From: DATCMA01 sp036563645
Lineage (GTDB): Bacteria > Actinomycetota > Actinomycetes > Mycobacteriales > Micromonosporaceae
Length of the DNA: 64,000 nucleotides
Direction: 5' to 3'
Assembly: GCA_036563645.1 (NCBI GenBank)
Contig: DATCMA010000062.1
Location: forward strand, 9,892 to 73,891
Shown piece by piece: positions 44,079 to 51,867 of this stretch (its first letter is position 1; each line of letters begins with the position of its first letter). A program made the position numbers and the translations under genes. The notes beneath the pieces are model-generated. The model saw nothing but the letters and a program-made list of their open reading frames with translations. It was not told the DNA's origin and did not search any database.

Positions 44079-44389
44079 ACCGAGGTGAGATCTGGACGAT
44101 CGGGGCACCCGGCGACCTGCGGTATCGGGTGGTGGTCCTCTCCGGCAGCGCCCACAACCAACGCCCCGGCGCCGCGCCCTACTGCGCCCCCATCGTGCGA
44201 CACCACGGCACCGACGACCTGCCCCCGTTCGTGGTGCCGTTAGCGGAGACCGACCCGCTGTCGGGAGTCGTGGTCGTCAACCGCATGCGGCGGTTGAACG
44301 TCTCAGCCGCGGTCGAACGGATTGGGATGGTCACCGGGGCGAGCATGGCTCGTCTCGACGCGGCGATGCGCGATCTCTTCGAGCTCTAG
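44075..44389 (+). CDS. MazF/PemK-family endoribonuclease toxin
   Basis: A 104-aa toxin of the PemK/MazF fold with the family start MNRGEIWTI, the strand RYRVVVLSGSAHNQ and the later SGVVVVNRMRRLNV. It is predicted to cleave mRNA at short sequences when freed from its antitoxin. ATG 44075 is chosen from the 4-nt overlap with the antitoxin stop. Confidence 0.88.
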   Translation: MNRGEIWTIGAPGDLRYRVVVLSGSAHNQRPGAAPYCAPIVRHHGTDDLPPFVVPLAETDPLSGVVVVNRMRRLNVSAAVERIGMVTGASMARLDAAMRDLFEL

Positions 44390-44533
44390 GCGGAGGACCG
44401 GGGACGACCGCTTGCCTCACCGCGCGCCGTCGATCCCGGCGGCGCCGATCGCGCGGTCGCCAGGTGGTCCGTCGGACCGCTGTCGACCACAGGCCCCGCG
44501 CGATCGGCGGCTGCGCTCGCGAGACGACGCCCG

Positions 44534-45964
44534 TCAGGCGGGGAGCTCGCGCCGGTCGCCACTCCAATCGGTGTGGAAGCTGCCCTCCCGGTCCACCCGC
44601 CGGTAGGTGTGCGCGCCGAAGTAGTCACGCTGGGCCTGAATCAGCGCGGCGGGCAGCCGCGGCGCCCGCAGACCGTCGTAGTAGGCGAGCGCGGAGGAGA
44701 AGCCGGGCGCGGGGATACCGAGCTCGACCGCGGTGCGCACCACGCGCCGCCACGCGTCCTGCGCCCCGCGAACGGCGTCGAGGAAGTACTCGTCGACGAG
44801 GAGGCTGGGGAGCTGGGGAGTCGCGGTGTAGGCGGCCCGGATCCGATCGAGGAAACGGGCGCGGATGATGCAGCCGCCCCGCCAAATGCGCGCGAGGGTC
44901 GCTGGGTTGATATCCCAGCGGTACTCCTCGCTCGCGGCGCGGATCTGGTGGAAGCCCTGGGCGTACGCCACGATCTTTGAGGCGTACAGCGCCTGCTCGA
45001 TGTCTCCCACCAGCGCCTCGGAGACCCGCTCAGGGGCGTTCACCGGGCCGGGCAAGCCTCTGGCCGCGGCTCGAAGCGCGGCATGCCCGGAGAGCGACCG
45101 GGCGAAGACGGCCTCCGCGATACCGGTGACCGGCACGCCCAGATCGAGTGCACTTTGGACCGTCCAGCGGCCGGTGCCTTTCTGCTCGGCCCGATCGAGC
45201 ACCACGTCCACGAAGGGCGAACCGGTCGCGGCATCGACGTGGCTGAGCACCTCCGCGGTGATTTCGATGAGGTACGAGCCGAGCCGACCGGCGTTCCACT
45301 CCCGGAAGACCGCGGCGATCTCCGCCGGGGGCATGCCGATGCCCCAGCGCATCAGGTCGTACGCCTCCGCGATGAGCTGCATGTCGGCGTACTCGATGCC
45401 GTTGTGCACCATCTTGACGAAGTGCCCGGCGCCGTCTGGGCCGATGTAGGCGCAGCACGGCTCCTCGTCGACCCGGGCGGCGATGCTCTCCAAGATGGTG
45501 CCCACCGCCGCGTACGCCTCGGGGGACCCGCCGGGCATGATGCTGGGCCCGTTGAGCGCCCCTTCCTCACCGCCGGAGATTCCCACGCCGAGGAAGTGGA
45601 GCCAGCGCTTACGGAGCGCCTCCTCGCGGCGGCGGGTGTCGGCGAAGTGCGCGTTGCCGCCGTCGATGATCAAATCGCCGGGGTTGAGCAGCGGGACCAG
45701 CTCGTCGATGACCTCGTCGGTCGGTGCACCGGCCCGCACCATGATGATGATCTTGCGAGGGCGCTCCAAGCTGTCGACGAACTCCTGCAGAGTCTGTGCC
45801 GGTCGGAACTCGCCCTCGTGCCCGTACTCCTCAACCAACTCCTTGGTTCGATTCGGCGTGCGGTTGTGCACCGCTACCACGTGGCCGTGACGCGCGAGGT
45901 TACGGGCCAGGTTCCGTCCCATGACCGCCAGACCCGTGACCCCGATGTGCGCCTTCTCCGCCAT
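44534..45964 (-). CDS. gnd: 6-phosphogluconate dehydrogenase, decarboxylating
   Basis: A 476-aa long-form enzyme of the oxidative pentose phosphate pathway, converting 6-phosphogluconate to ribulose-5-phosphate with NADP+ reduction. Motifs: N-terminal nucleotide-binding GLAVMGRNLA, VHNRTPNRTKEL (phosphate-recognising Asn-Arg-Thr), IIDGGNAHFADT, GISGGEEGALNGPSIMPGG and the catalytic Lys in GHFVKMVHNGIEY. I use ATG 45964, which has SD AAGGGGAAG in front of it; the ATG 15 nt earlier would place that SD inside the coding region. It stands alone as a transcription unit. Confidence 0.95.
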   Translation of the reverse strand: MAEKAHIGVTGLAVMGRNLARNLARHGHVVAVHNRTPNRTKELVEEYGHEGEFRPAQTLQEFVDSLERPRKIIIMVRAGAPTDEVIDELVPLLNPGDLIIDGGNAHFADTRRREEALRKRWLHFLGVGISGGEEGALNGPSIMPGGSPEAYAAVGTILESIAARVDEEPCCAYIGPDGAGHFVKMVHNGIEYADMQLIAEAYDLMRWGIGMPPAEIAAVFREWNAGRLGSYLIEITAEVLSHVDAATGSPFVDVVLDRAEQKGTGRWTVQSALDLGVPVTGIAEAVFARSLSGHAALRAAARGLPGPVNAPERVSEALVGDIEQALYASKIVAYAQGFHQIRAASEEYRWDINPATLARIWRGGCIIRARFLDRIRAAYTATPQLPSLLVDEYFLDAVRGAQDAWRRVVRTAVELGIPAPGFSSALAYYDGLRAPRLPAALIQAQRDYFGAHTYRRVDREGSFHTDWSGDRRELPA

Positions 45965-46765
45965 GCTCTTCCCCTTCATTGCTATCGCGCTGTGCCCCGT
46001 CGTACGCGGCCGCCGGGGCCACGGTTCGATGACTATACGGCGGCCCGAAAGTCATTGTTATAGGTAGATTCGCCTGTCAGAAATCCGATTGCCTCGCATG
46101 AGCGCACTGCAACCGACTGATTACACCGGTATGGTGGCGCTCGATTCGCCAACACGGAGGGTCACGTCGGGGCATGCGTTGTGCGATGTCACTGCAGCGA
46201 CTGGCGCGTGACCGCGCCTGGCCCGCAGGCCCTCGCCGAGCGCCCGTTCCGCTCACCCCGTGCGGCGCGTGTGTCCACACCGGGGGTGTCCACATACCGA
46301 TCAGTCGCCGGTCGCGCAACCGCCCGACGGCCGCGGCTCGCCCACGCCGATCGGGTCCGCACGGTGCGCTCGACGTGGTGGCTCCCATGCCGCGGTCGCT
46401 GGCCGATTCGGGACCGTCGGCCAGCGACCGCCCCGGGTTGCCGGCTCGTCGTCAGCCACACCGCCCCCGGCGCTCCGCCGAGCCATCGATGGGGCGGCCC
46501 CGCCTGGCCTCGGCCACCACGTCTGTCGGCGCGTCCACCCTGCGCGCCGACGGACCCGACGGATCACCCCTCGCACCCCTCTCCTCGTGCGCTGTCGGGG
46601 CTCCTCGGCTCCGCGGGGTGCCCGCGATCGACGCGGGTGACATCGAGTCCTCGTCAGCCGCGGACGTCCCCACCTGAGCCGCCGGCCGGCGTACCCACCG
46701 AAATCCCCCTGATTGGCCCGGGGCCACCGGAGCCGAATGTCGACCCCGGAGATCGGAGCACATCG
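45965..46765. other. Long interval without a supported gene
   Basis: This interval separates gnd from the first RamR-like regulator. Long open frames exist on both strands, as usual at this GC content. The best is a plus-strand frame 46174-46677 with GGAGGG 12 nt upstream, but its product is Arg/Pro/Ser-rich with no recognisable domain. The first 150 bp (45980-46130) are lower in GC and probably hold the gnd promoter. Confidence 0.45.
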
Positions 46766-47374
46766 GTGATCCGCATCATGATCGTTGAGGAGATGGGCCT
46801 GCTGCGGGGGGCGTTGCGGGCCCTTCTGTCCAGCGAGGACGACGTCGAGGTCGTAGCGGATCTCGCCAACGGAGCGGAGGCGCCGGGTGTGGCCGCGCGG
46901 ACGCGGCCCGACGTCGCGCTGATCACGATCGATTCCTGTGACTCGGACATGCTTCAGGTGGCCCGCACGCTGGCGGCCGAACCGCTCCGGTGCGCGGTCC
47001 TCGCCCTCAGCCGCCAGCGGAGCCCCGAGCTGCTCCAACAGGCGCTGCTCGCCGGCGTGCAGGGCTTCGTGGGGAAAGACATGCCTCCGGCCGAACTTGT
47101 CAATCTCATTCGGGCGGTAGCCCGAGGGGAGCGGGTGGTCGATCCGGCGACGGCGGTGGCCGCGCTGCGCGACGGCTCGCGCAGCCCGCTGACTCCCCGG
47201 GAGCGGGAGGTGCTCCGGGCGGCCGCGCAAGGGCTCCCGTCCAAGGAGATCGCTCGCGCCCTCTACCTCGCCCACGGCACAGTCCGCAACCACCTCTCGG
47301 TCATCCTGCGCAAGACCGGAGCGCGCAATCGGCTTGAGGCGATCCGTCGCGCGCAGCAGGAAGGCTGGCTGTAG
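46766..47374 (+). CDS. RamR-like response regulator (NarL/LuxR family), phosphoacceptor Asp replaced by Thr
   Basis: A 202-aa protein with an N-terminal receiver domain (1-120) and a C-terminal LuxR helix-turn-helix (about 137-200; LTPREREVLRAAAQGLPSKE and LYLAHGTVRNHLSVILRK). At the phosphorylation position, in RPDVALITID, residue 54 is Thr (ACG, 46925-46927), whereas the neighbouring paralogue has Asp54 in RPDVAVVDFD. The acidic pair at the start is Glu8-Glu9. It may therefore act without phosphorylation. GTG start with SD GGAG 7 nt upstream. No histidine kinase is nearby. Position beside the lanthipeptide operon, convergent to it, matches RamR/AmfR activators. Confidence 0.85.
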   Translation: MIRIMIVEEMGLLRGALRALLSSEDDVEVVADLANGAEAPGVAARTRPDVALITIDSCDSDMLQVARTLAAEPLRCAVLALSRQRSPELLQQALLAGVQGFVGKDMPPAELVNLIRAVARGERVVDPATAVAALRDGSRSPLTPREREVLRAAAQGLPSKEIARALYLAHGTVRNHLSVILRKTGARNRLEAIRRAQQEGWL

Positions 47375-47466
47375 GGCATTCACGTTGGCACCCACAAGGT
47401 GGCAGACCACGACAGGAGCACCTCCGATCGTGGCGGAGACTGTGGTGACACGCGCTGGGGGGGACC

Positions 47467-48075
47467 GTGATTCGGACGCTGCTGGCGGTCGACAACGCGC
47501 TCGTGCGAGGCGCGCTCGCCTTCGTGCTCGCCAGCCAGCCGGACATCGCTGTCGTCGCCGAACTCGGCCGCACGGACCAGATCGCCGCGGCGATCTGCGA
47601 AACCCGGCCGGATGTCGCCGTCGTCGACTTTGACCTCGTGGGCCCCACGGGTCCGCCCACCTGCCCCAACCACCCTCAGCGCGCGTACTCGCTGCTCATG
47701 CTCGTGGATCCCAAGCGCTCCGGCGCCCTGACGAAAACCCTCCAGGCCCACCCGCGGTCGTCGGTGGTGGGGTTCCTCGGGAATCACGTGGCCCCTCAGC
47801 GGGTCGTGGACGGGGTGCGGCGGTTGTTCCGGGGCGAGCCGGTCGTCGACGGTGAACTCGTCCTCGCGGCCCTGAAGCGGAGCAATCCGCTGACCACGCG
47901 TGAGGCCGACATCCTCCGGCTGACGGCGGAGGGGTGGCCGGTCCGCGACATCGCGAGCAAACTCGGGCTGGCTCCCGGCACGGTCCGCAACTACCTGTCC
48001 CGATCCGTCGCCAAGGTCGGGGGACGGACCCGCATCGAAGCGGTGCGCATCGCCCGGGAATCCGGCTGGCTCTAG
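47467..48075 (+). CDS. ramR: RamR-like orphan response regulator (NarL/LuxR family)
   Basis: A 202-aa protein of exactly the same length and layout as the gene before it. Its receiver keeps Asp54 (RPDVAVVDFD) and Asp9, and the C-terminal LuxR domain has LTTREADILRLTAEGWPVRDIASKLGLAPGTVRNYLSRSVAKVGGRTRIEA split across the two recognition helices. GTG start after a G-rich SD. It ends 46 bp before the convergent exporter gene. In Streptomyces, RamR/AmfR activates the ramCSAB/amfTSBA operon, so this is the likely activator of the cluster. The gene symbol is by analogy and is shared uncertainty with the neighbour. Confidence 0.8.
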   Translation: MIRTLLAVDNALVRGALAFVLASQPDIAVVAELGRTDQIAAAICETRPDVAVVDFDLVGPTGPPTCPNHPQRAYSLLMLVDPKRSGALTKTLQAHPRSSVVGFLGNHVAPQRVVDGVRRLFRGEPVVDGELVLAALKRSNPLTTREADILRLTAEGWPVRDIASKLGLAPGTVRNYLSRSVAKVGGRTRIEAVRIARESGWL

Positions 48076-48121
48076 GGACCGGGTCGCGCGTGAGGGCGAG
48101 GACGTCGCGGCGGTGGGCGGC

Positions 48122-49915
48122 TCACCGAACGATGGGTGCCATCGACGTCTCCGGTCCATAACCGAGCAGGTCCCGGTACGCCGCGGAGCCCGCCACCAGC
48201 TCATCGTGGGTGCCGATCACCGGCCGCCCGTCGTCCAAGATAAGGATCCGTCGCGCGCGCAGCGCGGAGCTGAGGCGATGCGCGATGACCACGAGCGTGC
48301 CGGGGCGCGCCGCGAACGCCGCTTCGACCCGGGCTTCCGTCGCGGGATCGAGATGGCTGGTGGCCTCGTCCAAGATGACCAAGGGAGCGGCGGCGAGGTA
48401 CGCCCGCACCGCGGCGATGAGCTGACGCTCTCCGGCGGAGAGGGTGGCCGGATACACCATGCTGCGCAGCCCACCGAGGCGGCAGAGCAGCGGCCACATG
48501 CCGAGCGCCTCGATCGCGGCGCGGATTTCGGCGTCGGCGGCGGAGGGACGCAGGTAGCGGAGGTTATCGCCGAGGGTGCCGGTGAAGACGTACGCCTCCT
48601 GAGGAACGAGAACCCGCAGCCGAGCCAGGGTCGGTGGGTCGAGGCGGTCGACGGGGACGCCGGCCAACCGCACGGAGCCATGCTGCGGGCGGAGCAGTCC
48701 GGCGGCAACCGCCGCCAACGTCGATTTGCCCACCCCGCTCGGCCCTACTACCGCCACGTGGTCCCCGGGGGGGAGCGTGAGGTCGACGTGGTCGAGCACC
48801 GGGCGAGCATGAGGTCCATATCGGACGACCACGCCGCGGAGCTCGACCGCGGGACGCGGACGTGGTGCCGGGAGGAGGCGCGGCGGTGGCGTCGGGGGTG
48901 TGAGGGGTGGCTGCGGTGCGGCGCTGAGGAGTCGGTCGAGGGTGACGGCGAAGTGCAACCCGCCGTCGGCGACTCCCTGCACCAGGGTGTGCAGCGCGGG
49001 CTGCAAGCCGGTGGAGACGTAGACCAAGCTGCCCAAGATCTCTCCAGGGGTCAGCCCGCGTGACGTGAGCCAGGGCACGGCGAGCAGCAGCACCGCGATC
49101 GGCAGCCAGCCGCCGATCGCGAGGATCACGCTGCGCAGGGCCGCCATGCGGGCCAGGGTTCGCTCCGCCTGAGCTTGCGCGTCGATGAGTTCGCCTACCC
49201 GTGCCGCGACAGTGGGTTGGGCGCCGCAGGCCACCACGTCCCGCTGTCCCGCGAACGTCGCGGCCGCCGCCTCGCCGAGCCGCTCGCCGGCGTGGACGAA
49301 CTCCCGCTGGCGCCGCGCCATCGTCGGTATCGCGGCGGCGAACAACGCCACGCTCAGCAGAAGTGGGGCGGCCACGAGCGCGGCGACCATCGGATCCAAC
49401 GACAGCAGGCCGAGTAACGCCGCTCCGGCGGTGAACAGGAAACCCCGCACCGTGATCACTAACCCGGCCAGGGTGTCGCGGACGATCTCGAGCTGCTGGG
49501 TGAACCGGCTGACCGCGGCCGTATCGGGTCGCGCACCGGTGCTGGTCGACCGGTGCAGCGCTCCGGACACGACCCGCTGGGCGAGCTGATCACGGAATGG
49601 TTCGACGAGCTCCCCGACACAGTGGAAGGACCGGCCGCTGCCGAGAGCACCGACCACGACCACCACGGCGAGCCCCGCGAGCCAGGCCATGGCAATGCCG
49701 GGGCGTCCGGCGAGGAAGCCGTCGTCGATGGCCCGCGCGGTCACGACACCGGTCAAGAGGCCGGGCAGCGCTTCCGCCGCCGACCAGGCGCCGAGTCGAG
49801 CCATGACCCGCGGCTGGGACCACAACGCACCGACGGTCAATCGCGCGAGCCCGGGCTCGCGCCGGGCTGAGGCGCGGGCGGCGTGTTGGGTGTGGTGCGC
49901 TCCCGAGCGGCTCAC
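48122..49915 (-). CDS. ramB: Lanthipeptide ABC exporter half-transporter 2 (RamB-like)
   Basis: A 597-aa fused membrane-ATPase half-transporter. Five to six membrane segments (about 45-310) precede the ATPase domain (about 350-590) with Walker A GPSGVGKST, signature LSAGERQ, Walker B plus catalytic Glu LVILDEATS, and the switch His in VIAHRLSS. Its site is thus canonical, unlike its partner's. GTG 49915 overlaps the partner's stop as GTGA, so the pair is translationally coupled and should form a heterodimer. Predicted to export the SapB-like peptide. Confidence 0.9.
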   Translation of the reverse strand: MSRSGAHHTQHAARASARREPGLARLTVGALWSQPRVMARLGAWSAAEALPGLLTGVVTARAIDDGFLAGRPGIAMAWLAGLAVVVVVGALGSGRSFHCVGELVEPFRDQLAQRVVSGALHRSTSTGARPDTAAVSRFTQQLEIVRDTLAGLVITVRGFLFTAGAALLGLLSLDPMVAALVAAPLLLSVALFAAAIPTMARRQREFVHAGERLGEAAAATFAGQRDVVACGAQPTVAARVGELIDAQAQAERTLARMAALRSVILAIGGWLPIAVLLLAVPWLTSRGLTPGEILGSLVYVSTGLQPALHTLVQGVADGGLHFAVTLDRLLSAAPQPPLTPPTPPPRLLPAPRPRPAVELRGVVVRYGPHARPVLDHVDLTLPPGDHVAVVGPSGVGKSTLAAVAAGLLRPQHGSVRLAGVPVDRLDPPTLARLRVLVPQEAYVFTGTLGDNLRYLRPSAADAEIRAAIEALGMWPLLCRLGGLRSMVYPATLSAGERQLIAAVRAYLAAAPLVILDEATSHLDPATEARVEAAFAARPGTLVVIAHRLSSALRARRILILDDGRPVIGTHDELVAGSAAYRDLLGYGPETSMAPIVR

Positions 49916-51630
49916 CGTGCGGCCTCGACTCCGGCGGTGAATACGGCCCGATACGCGGGATCGGTCCACAAGTCACGATGTCGTCCGACCGCGCGGAGTC
50001 GCCCCCCGTCGAGCCACGCGACGAAGTCGGCGGCGTCGGCCGTGGCCGCTCGGTGGGTCACGACCAGCCGGGTCCGTCCGGCGAGATCGACGGCGAGCGA
50101 CCGGGCGATCCGACGTTCGGTCGCGACGTCCACACTCGAGGTCGCGTCATCGAGGATGAGCAGGCGTTCCGCGCGTAACGCCCGCGCCAGGCCGAGCCGC
50201 TGCGCTTCGCCACCGGACATCGGCGCGTCGGCGAGAGGGGTGTGGTACCCCTTGGGTAGCCGTTCGACGTACCCGTCGATCGCGGCGAGCTGGGCGGCCC
50301 GACGGACTGCCGGGGGGACCTCGCCGCCCGCCGGCCATCGCTCAGGGCCGAGCGCGATAGCTTCGCCCACGGTCTCTCCGACGAGCACGGGTCGTTCGAA
50401 GCCGTAGCCAATGGCGCGCCGCAGCGCCTCCCGGCTCAGCAGACGCAACGGGATGCCGTCGAGGAGGACCTCACCGGAGTCGGGGTCCCGCAGCCGGCCG
50501 GCGACCGCGGCGAGGGTGGACTTTCCCGATCCCGAGCCACCGACCACCGCCACCATGCACCCGGCCGGGATTCGCAGGGTGATATCGCGGAGGATCACGT
50601 CGCCTTGGTCGTCGCGGACCGTGACGTTGCGCAGCGTCAGCTCGCCTCGCCCCGAGGCGGACACGACGGGGCCGTGCGGCTGTGGCGGCTCGCGGAGCAC
50701 GTCGTCGAGGCGCCGCGCCCCGGCGCGGGCGCGAACCACCTCGCTGAGCATGGTGACGACGGCGCCGAGACCAGCGCCGAGGGCGGCGTAGCGGAGCGCG
50801 GCGAAGAGCTGCCCCGTGGTGAGGCGTCCCGCCGCCACCGACCACCCGGCGACGCCGAGAATGGCGAGCTGGAGAAGCGGGGCGAGGGCGGCGTTGCCCG
50901 TCGCGGCACGGGCGAGCGTCGACCAGGTCCGGCGGCCGTACGCGGCGAGGCGGCCGAGTGGCGCGAGGACCCGCTTGATCTCCGTGGTGACGGTGCCCGC
51001 GGCGGCGATCGTGCGCGCCCCCGCCAGCGCTTCCACAAGCCGTCCAGCGATCAAGCCCTGCACGCGCTGGTACCCGGAGACCGCGGCAGACGCGTCGGTC
51101 ACGAACGTCCGCATCAAGACGGCGAGGAGGAGGAGCCCGGCCAGGAAGGTGGCGCCGAGGAGGGGATCGAGCAGGGTGAGCGCGACCAAGCTGCCCGCGG
51201 CGGGCAGTAGGGCGGCCCCACCGAGGACCACCGTGGTGCCCACCTTCCCCGCGTCCGTGGCCTGACTGATGAGACGGGTGACCAAGTCGCCGACGGGGTG
51301 GCGCGCGGCGGTGCGCGGATCCAGGTCGAGGACGTGCCGCAGGAAGCGATGCCGCAGCCGGCCTGTGGCCCGGGCGGTAGCGAAGCCGGTGGCGACCTCA
51401 CCGAGGGTGTCGGAGGCGATGAGGACGACGAGGAGCGCCCCGACCACGGCTATCCACTGAGGACGCGCCGTGCCGAGCGCGGCGTCGACCGCGTAACCCA
51501 GGGCGGCGGGGAGGAGGAGTTCTGCCGCCGCGCCCACCAAGGCGACGGCGCTGAGGAGCGGAAGCCATCCGCCTCCGTAGCGCAGCGCTTGCCGGATGGT
51601 TCGCTCGCTACTCGCCGGACGGCTCGGCAC
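49912..51630 (-). CDS. ramA: Lanthipeptide ABC exporter half-transporter 1 (RamA-like), degenerate ATPase site
   Basis: A 572-aa half-transporter with six membrane segments (about 20-300) and an ATPase domain (about 330-565): Walker A GGSGSGKST, signature MSGGEAQR, Walker B LLILDDATS and switch His in VVTHRAA. After the Walker B Asp, Asp replaces the catalytic Glu, the usual sign of the degenerate site of a heterodimeric exporter. The frame has an ATG at 51648 with no SD. GTG 51630 has SD GGGGAGGG 6 nt upstream, formed by the bases after that ATG, so I prefer it. It follows the precursor gene after a strong hairpin. Confidence 0.9.
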   Translation of the reverse strand: MPSRPASSERTIRQALRYGGGWLPLLSAVALVGAAAELLLPAALGYAVDAALGTARPQWIAVVGALLVVLIASDTLGEVATGFATARATGRLRHRFLRHVLDLDPRTAARHPVGDLVTRLISQATDAGKVGTTVVLGGAALLPAAGSLVALTLLDPLLGATFLAGLLLLAVLMRTFVTDASAAVSGYQRVQGLIAGRLVEALAGARTIAAAGTVTTEIKRVLAPLGRLAAYGRRTWSTLARAATGNAALAPLLQLAILGVAGWSVAAGRLTTGQLFAALRYAALGAGLGAVVTMLSEVVRARAGARRLDDVLREPPQPHGPVVSASGRGELTLRNVTVRDDQGDVILRDITLRIPAGCMVAVVGGSGSGKSTLAAVAGRLRDPDSGEVLLDGIPLRLLSREALRRAIGYGFERPVLVGETVGEAIALGPERWPAGGEVPPAVRRAAQLAAIDGYVERLPKGYHTPLADAPMSGGEAQRLGLARALRAERLLILDDATSSVDVATERRIARSLAVDLAGRTRLVVTHRAATADAADFVAWLDGGRLRAVGRHRDLWTDPAYRAVFTAGVEAAR

Positions 51631-51668
51631 GCTCCACCCTCCCCTCATGGAAATCCGGCAGACAACGG

Positions 51669-51704
51669 GTTGCCCCGGGTGGTACGCGGCCCACCCGGGG
51701 CAAC
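51669..51704 (-). terminator. Perfect 14-bp hairpin between lanthipeptide precursor and exporter genes
   Basis: GTTGCCCCGGGTGG (51669-51682) and CCACCCGGGGCAAC (51691-51704) form a perfect 14-bp stem with an 8-nt loop, 12 nt after the precursor stop codon on the minus strand. No T-run follows on that strand. It is probably a partial terminator or an mRNA-stabilising end that lets the peptide be made in excess over the exporter. Confidence 0.82.
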
Positions 51705-51715
51705 GCTGGTGAGGG

Positions 51716-51838
51716 TCAGTGGCAGGTCACGACGGAGAGCGTGCTGTAGCCGCAGAGCAGCAGGCTGGCGCGGCTGACCGGCCCGTAGCCACGGTTCTCC
51801 GCCGAAAGCTCCATGGCCTGGAGGTCGAGAAGTGCCAT
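51716..51838 (-). CDS. ramS: SapB/RamS-like class III lanthipeptide precursor (40 aa)
   Basis: This small gene lies between the synthetase and exporter genes. ATG 51838 has a strong SD AAGGAAGG 6 nt upstream. The leader (about residues 1-20) starts MALLDLQAMEL, carrying the LxLQ recognition motif of class III leaders. The core holds two S-x-x-S-x-x-x-C units: Ser22-x-x-Ser25-x-x-x-Cys29 and Ser32-x-x-Ser35-x-x-x-Cys39, with only one residue after the last Cys. SRASLLLCG is identical to my recollection of the S. coelicolor SapB core, and the following YSTLSVVTCH parallels DSSLSITTCN. The product should be a two-ring amphiphilic peptide needed for aerial hyphae. Confidence 0.93.
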   Translation of the reverse strand: MALLDLQAMELSAENRGYGPVSRASLLLCGYSTLSVVTCH

Positions 51839-51867
51839 TTCGTACCTTCCTTTCGGGGTAGTGTCCC

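Noticed and set aside
46098..46211. A 37-codon plus-strand frame starting MSALQPTDYTGM and ending with a Ser-x4-Cys, considered as a second lanthipeptide precursor
   Set aside because: It has no ribosome-binding site, no class III leader motif, no paired S-x-x-S-x-x-x-C unit, and lies far from the synthetase.
46174..46677. A 167-codon plus-strand frame with GGAGGG 12 nt upstream, considered as a gene before the first RamR-like regulator
   Set aside because: The product is Arg/Pro/Ser-rich without domains and the SD spacing is long. It is best treated as a chance frame at high GC.
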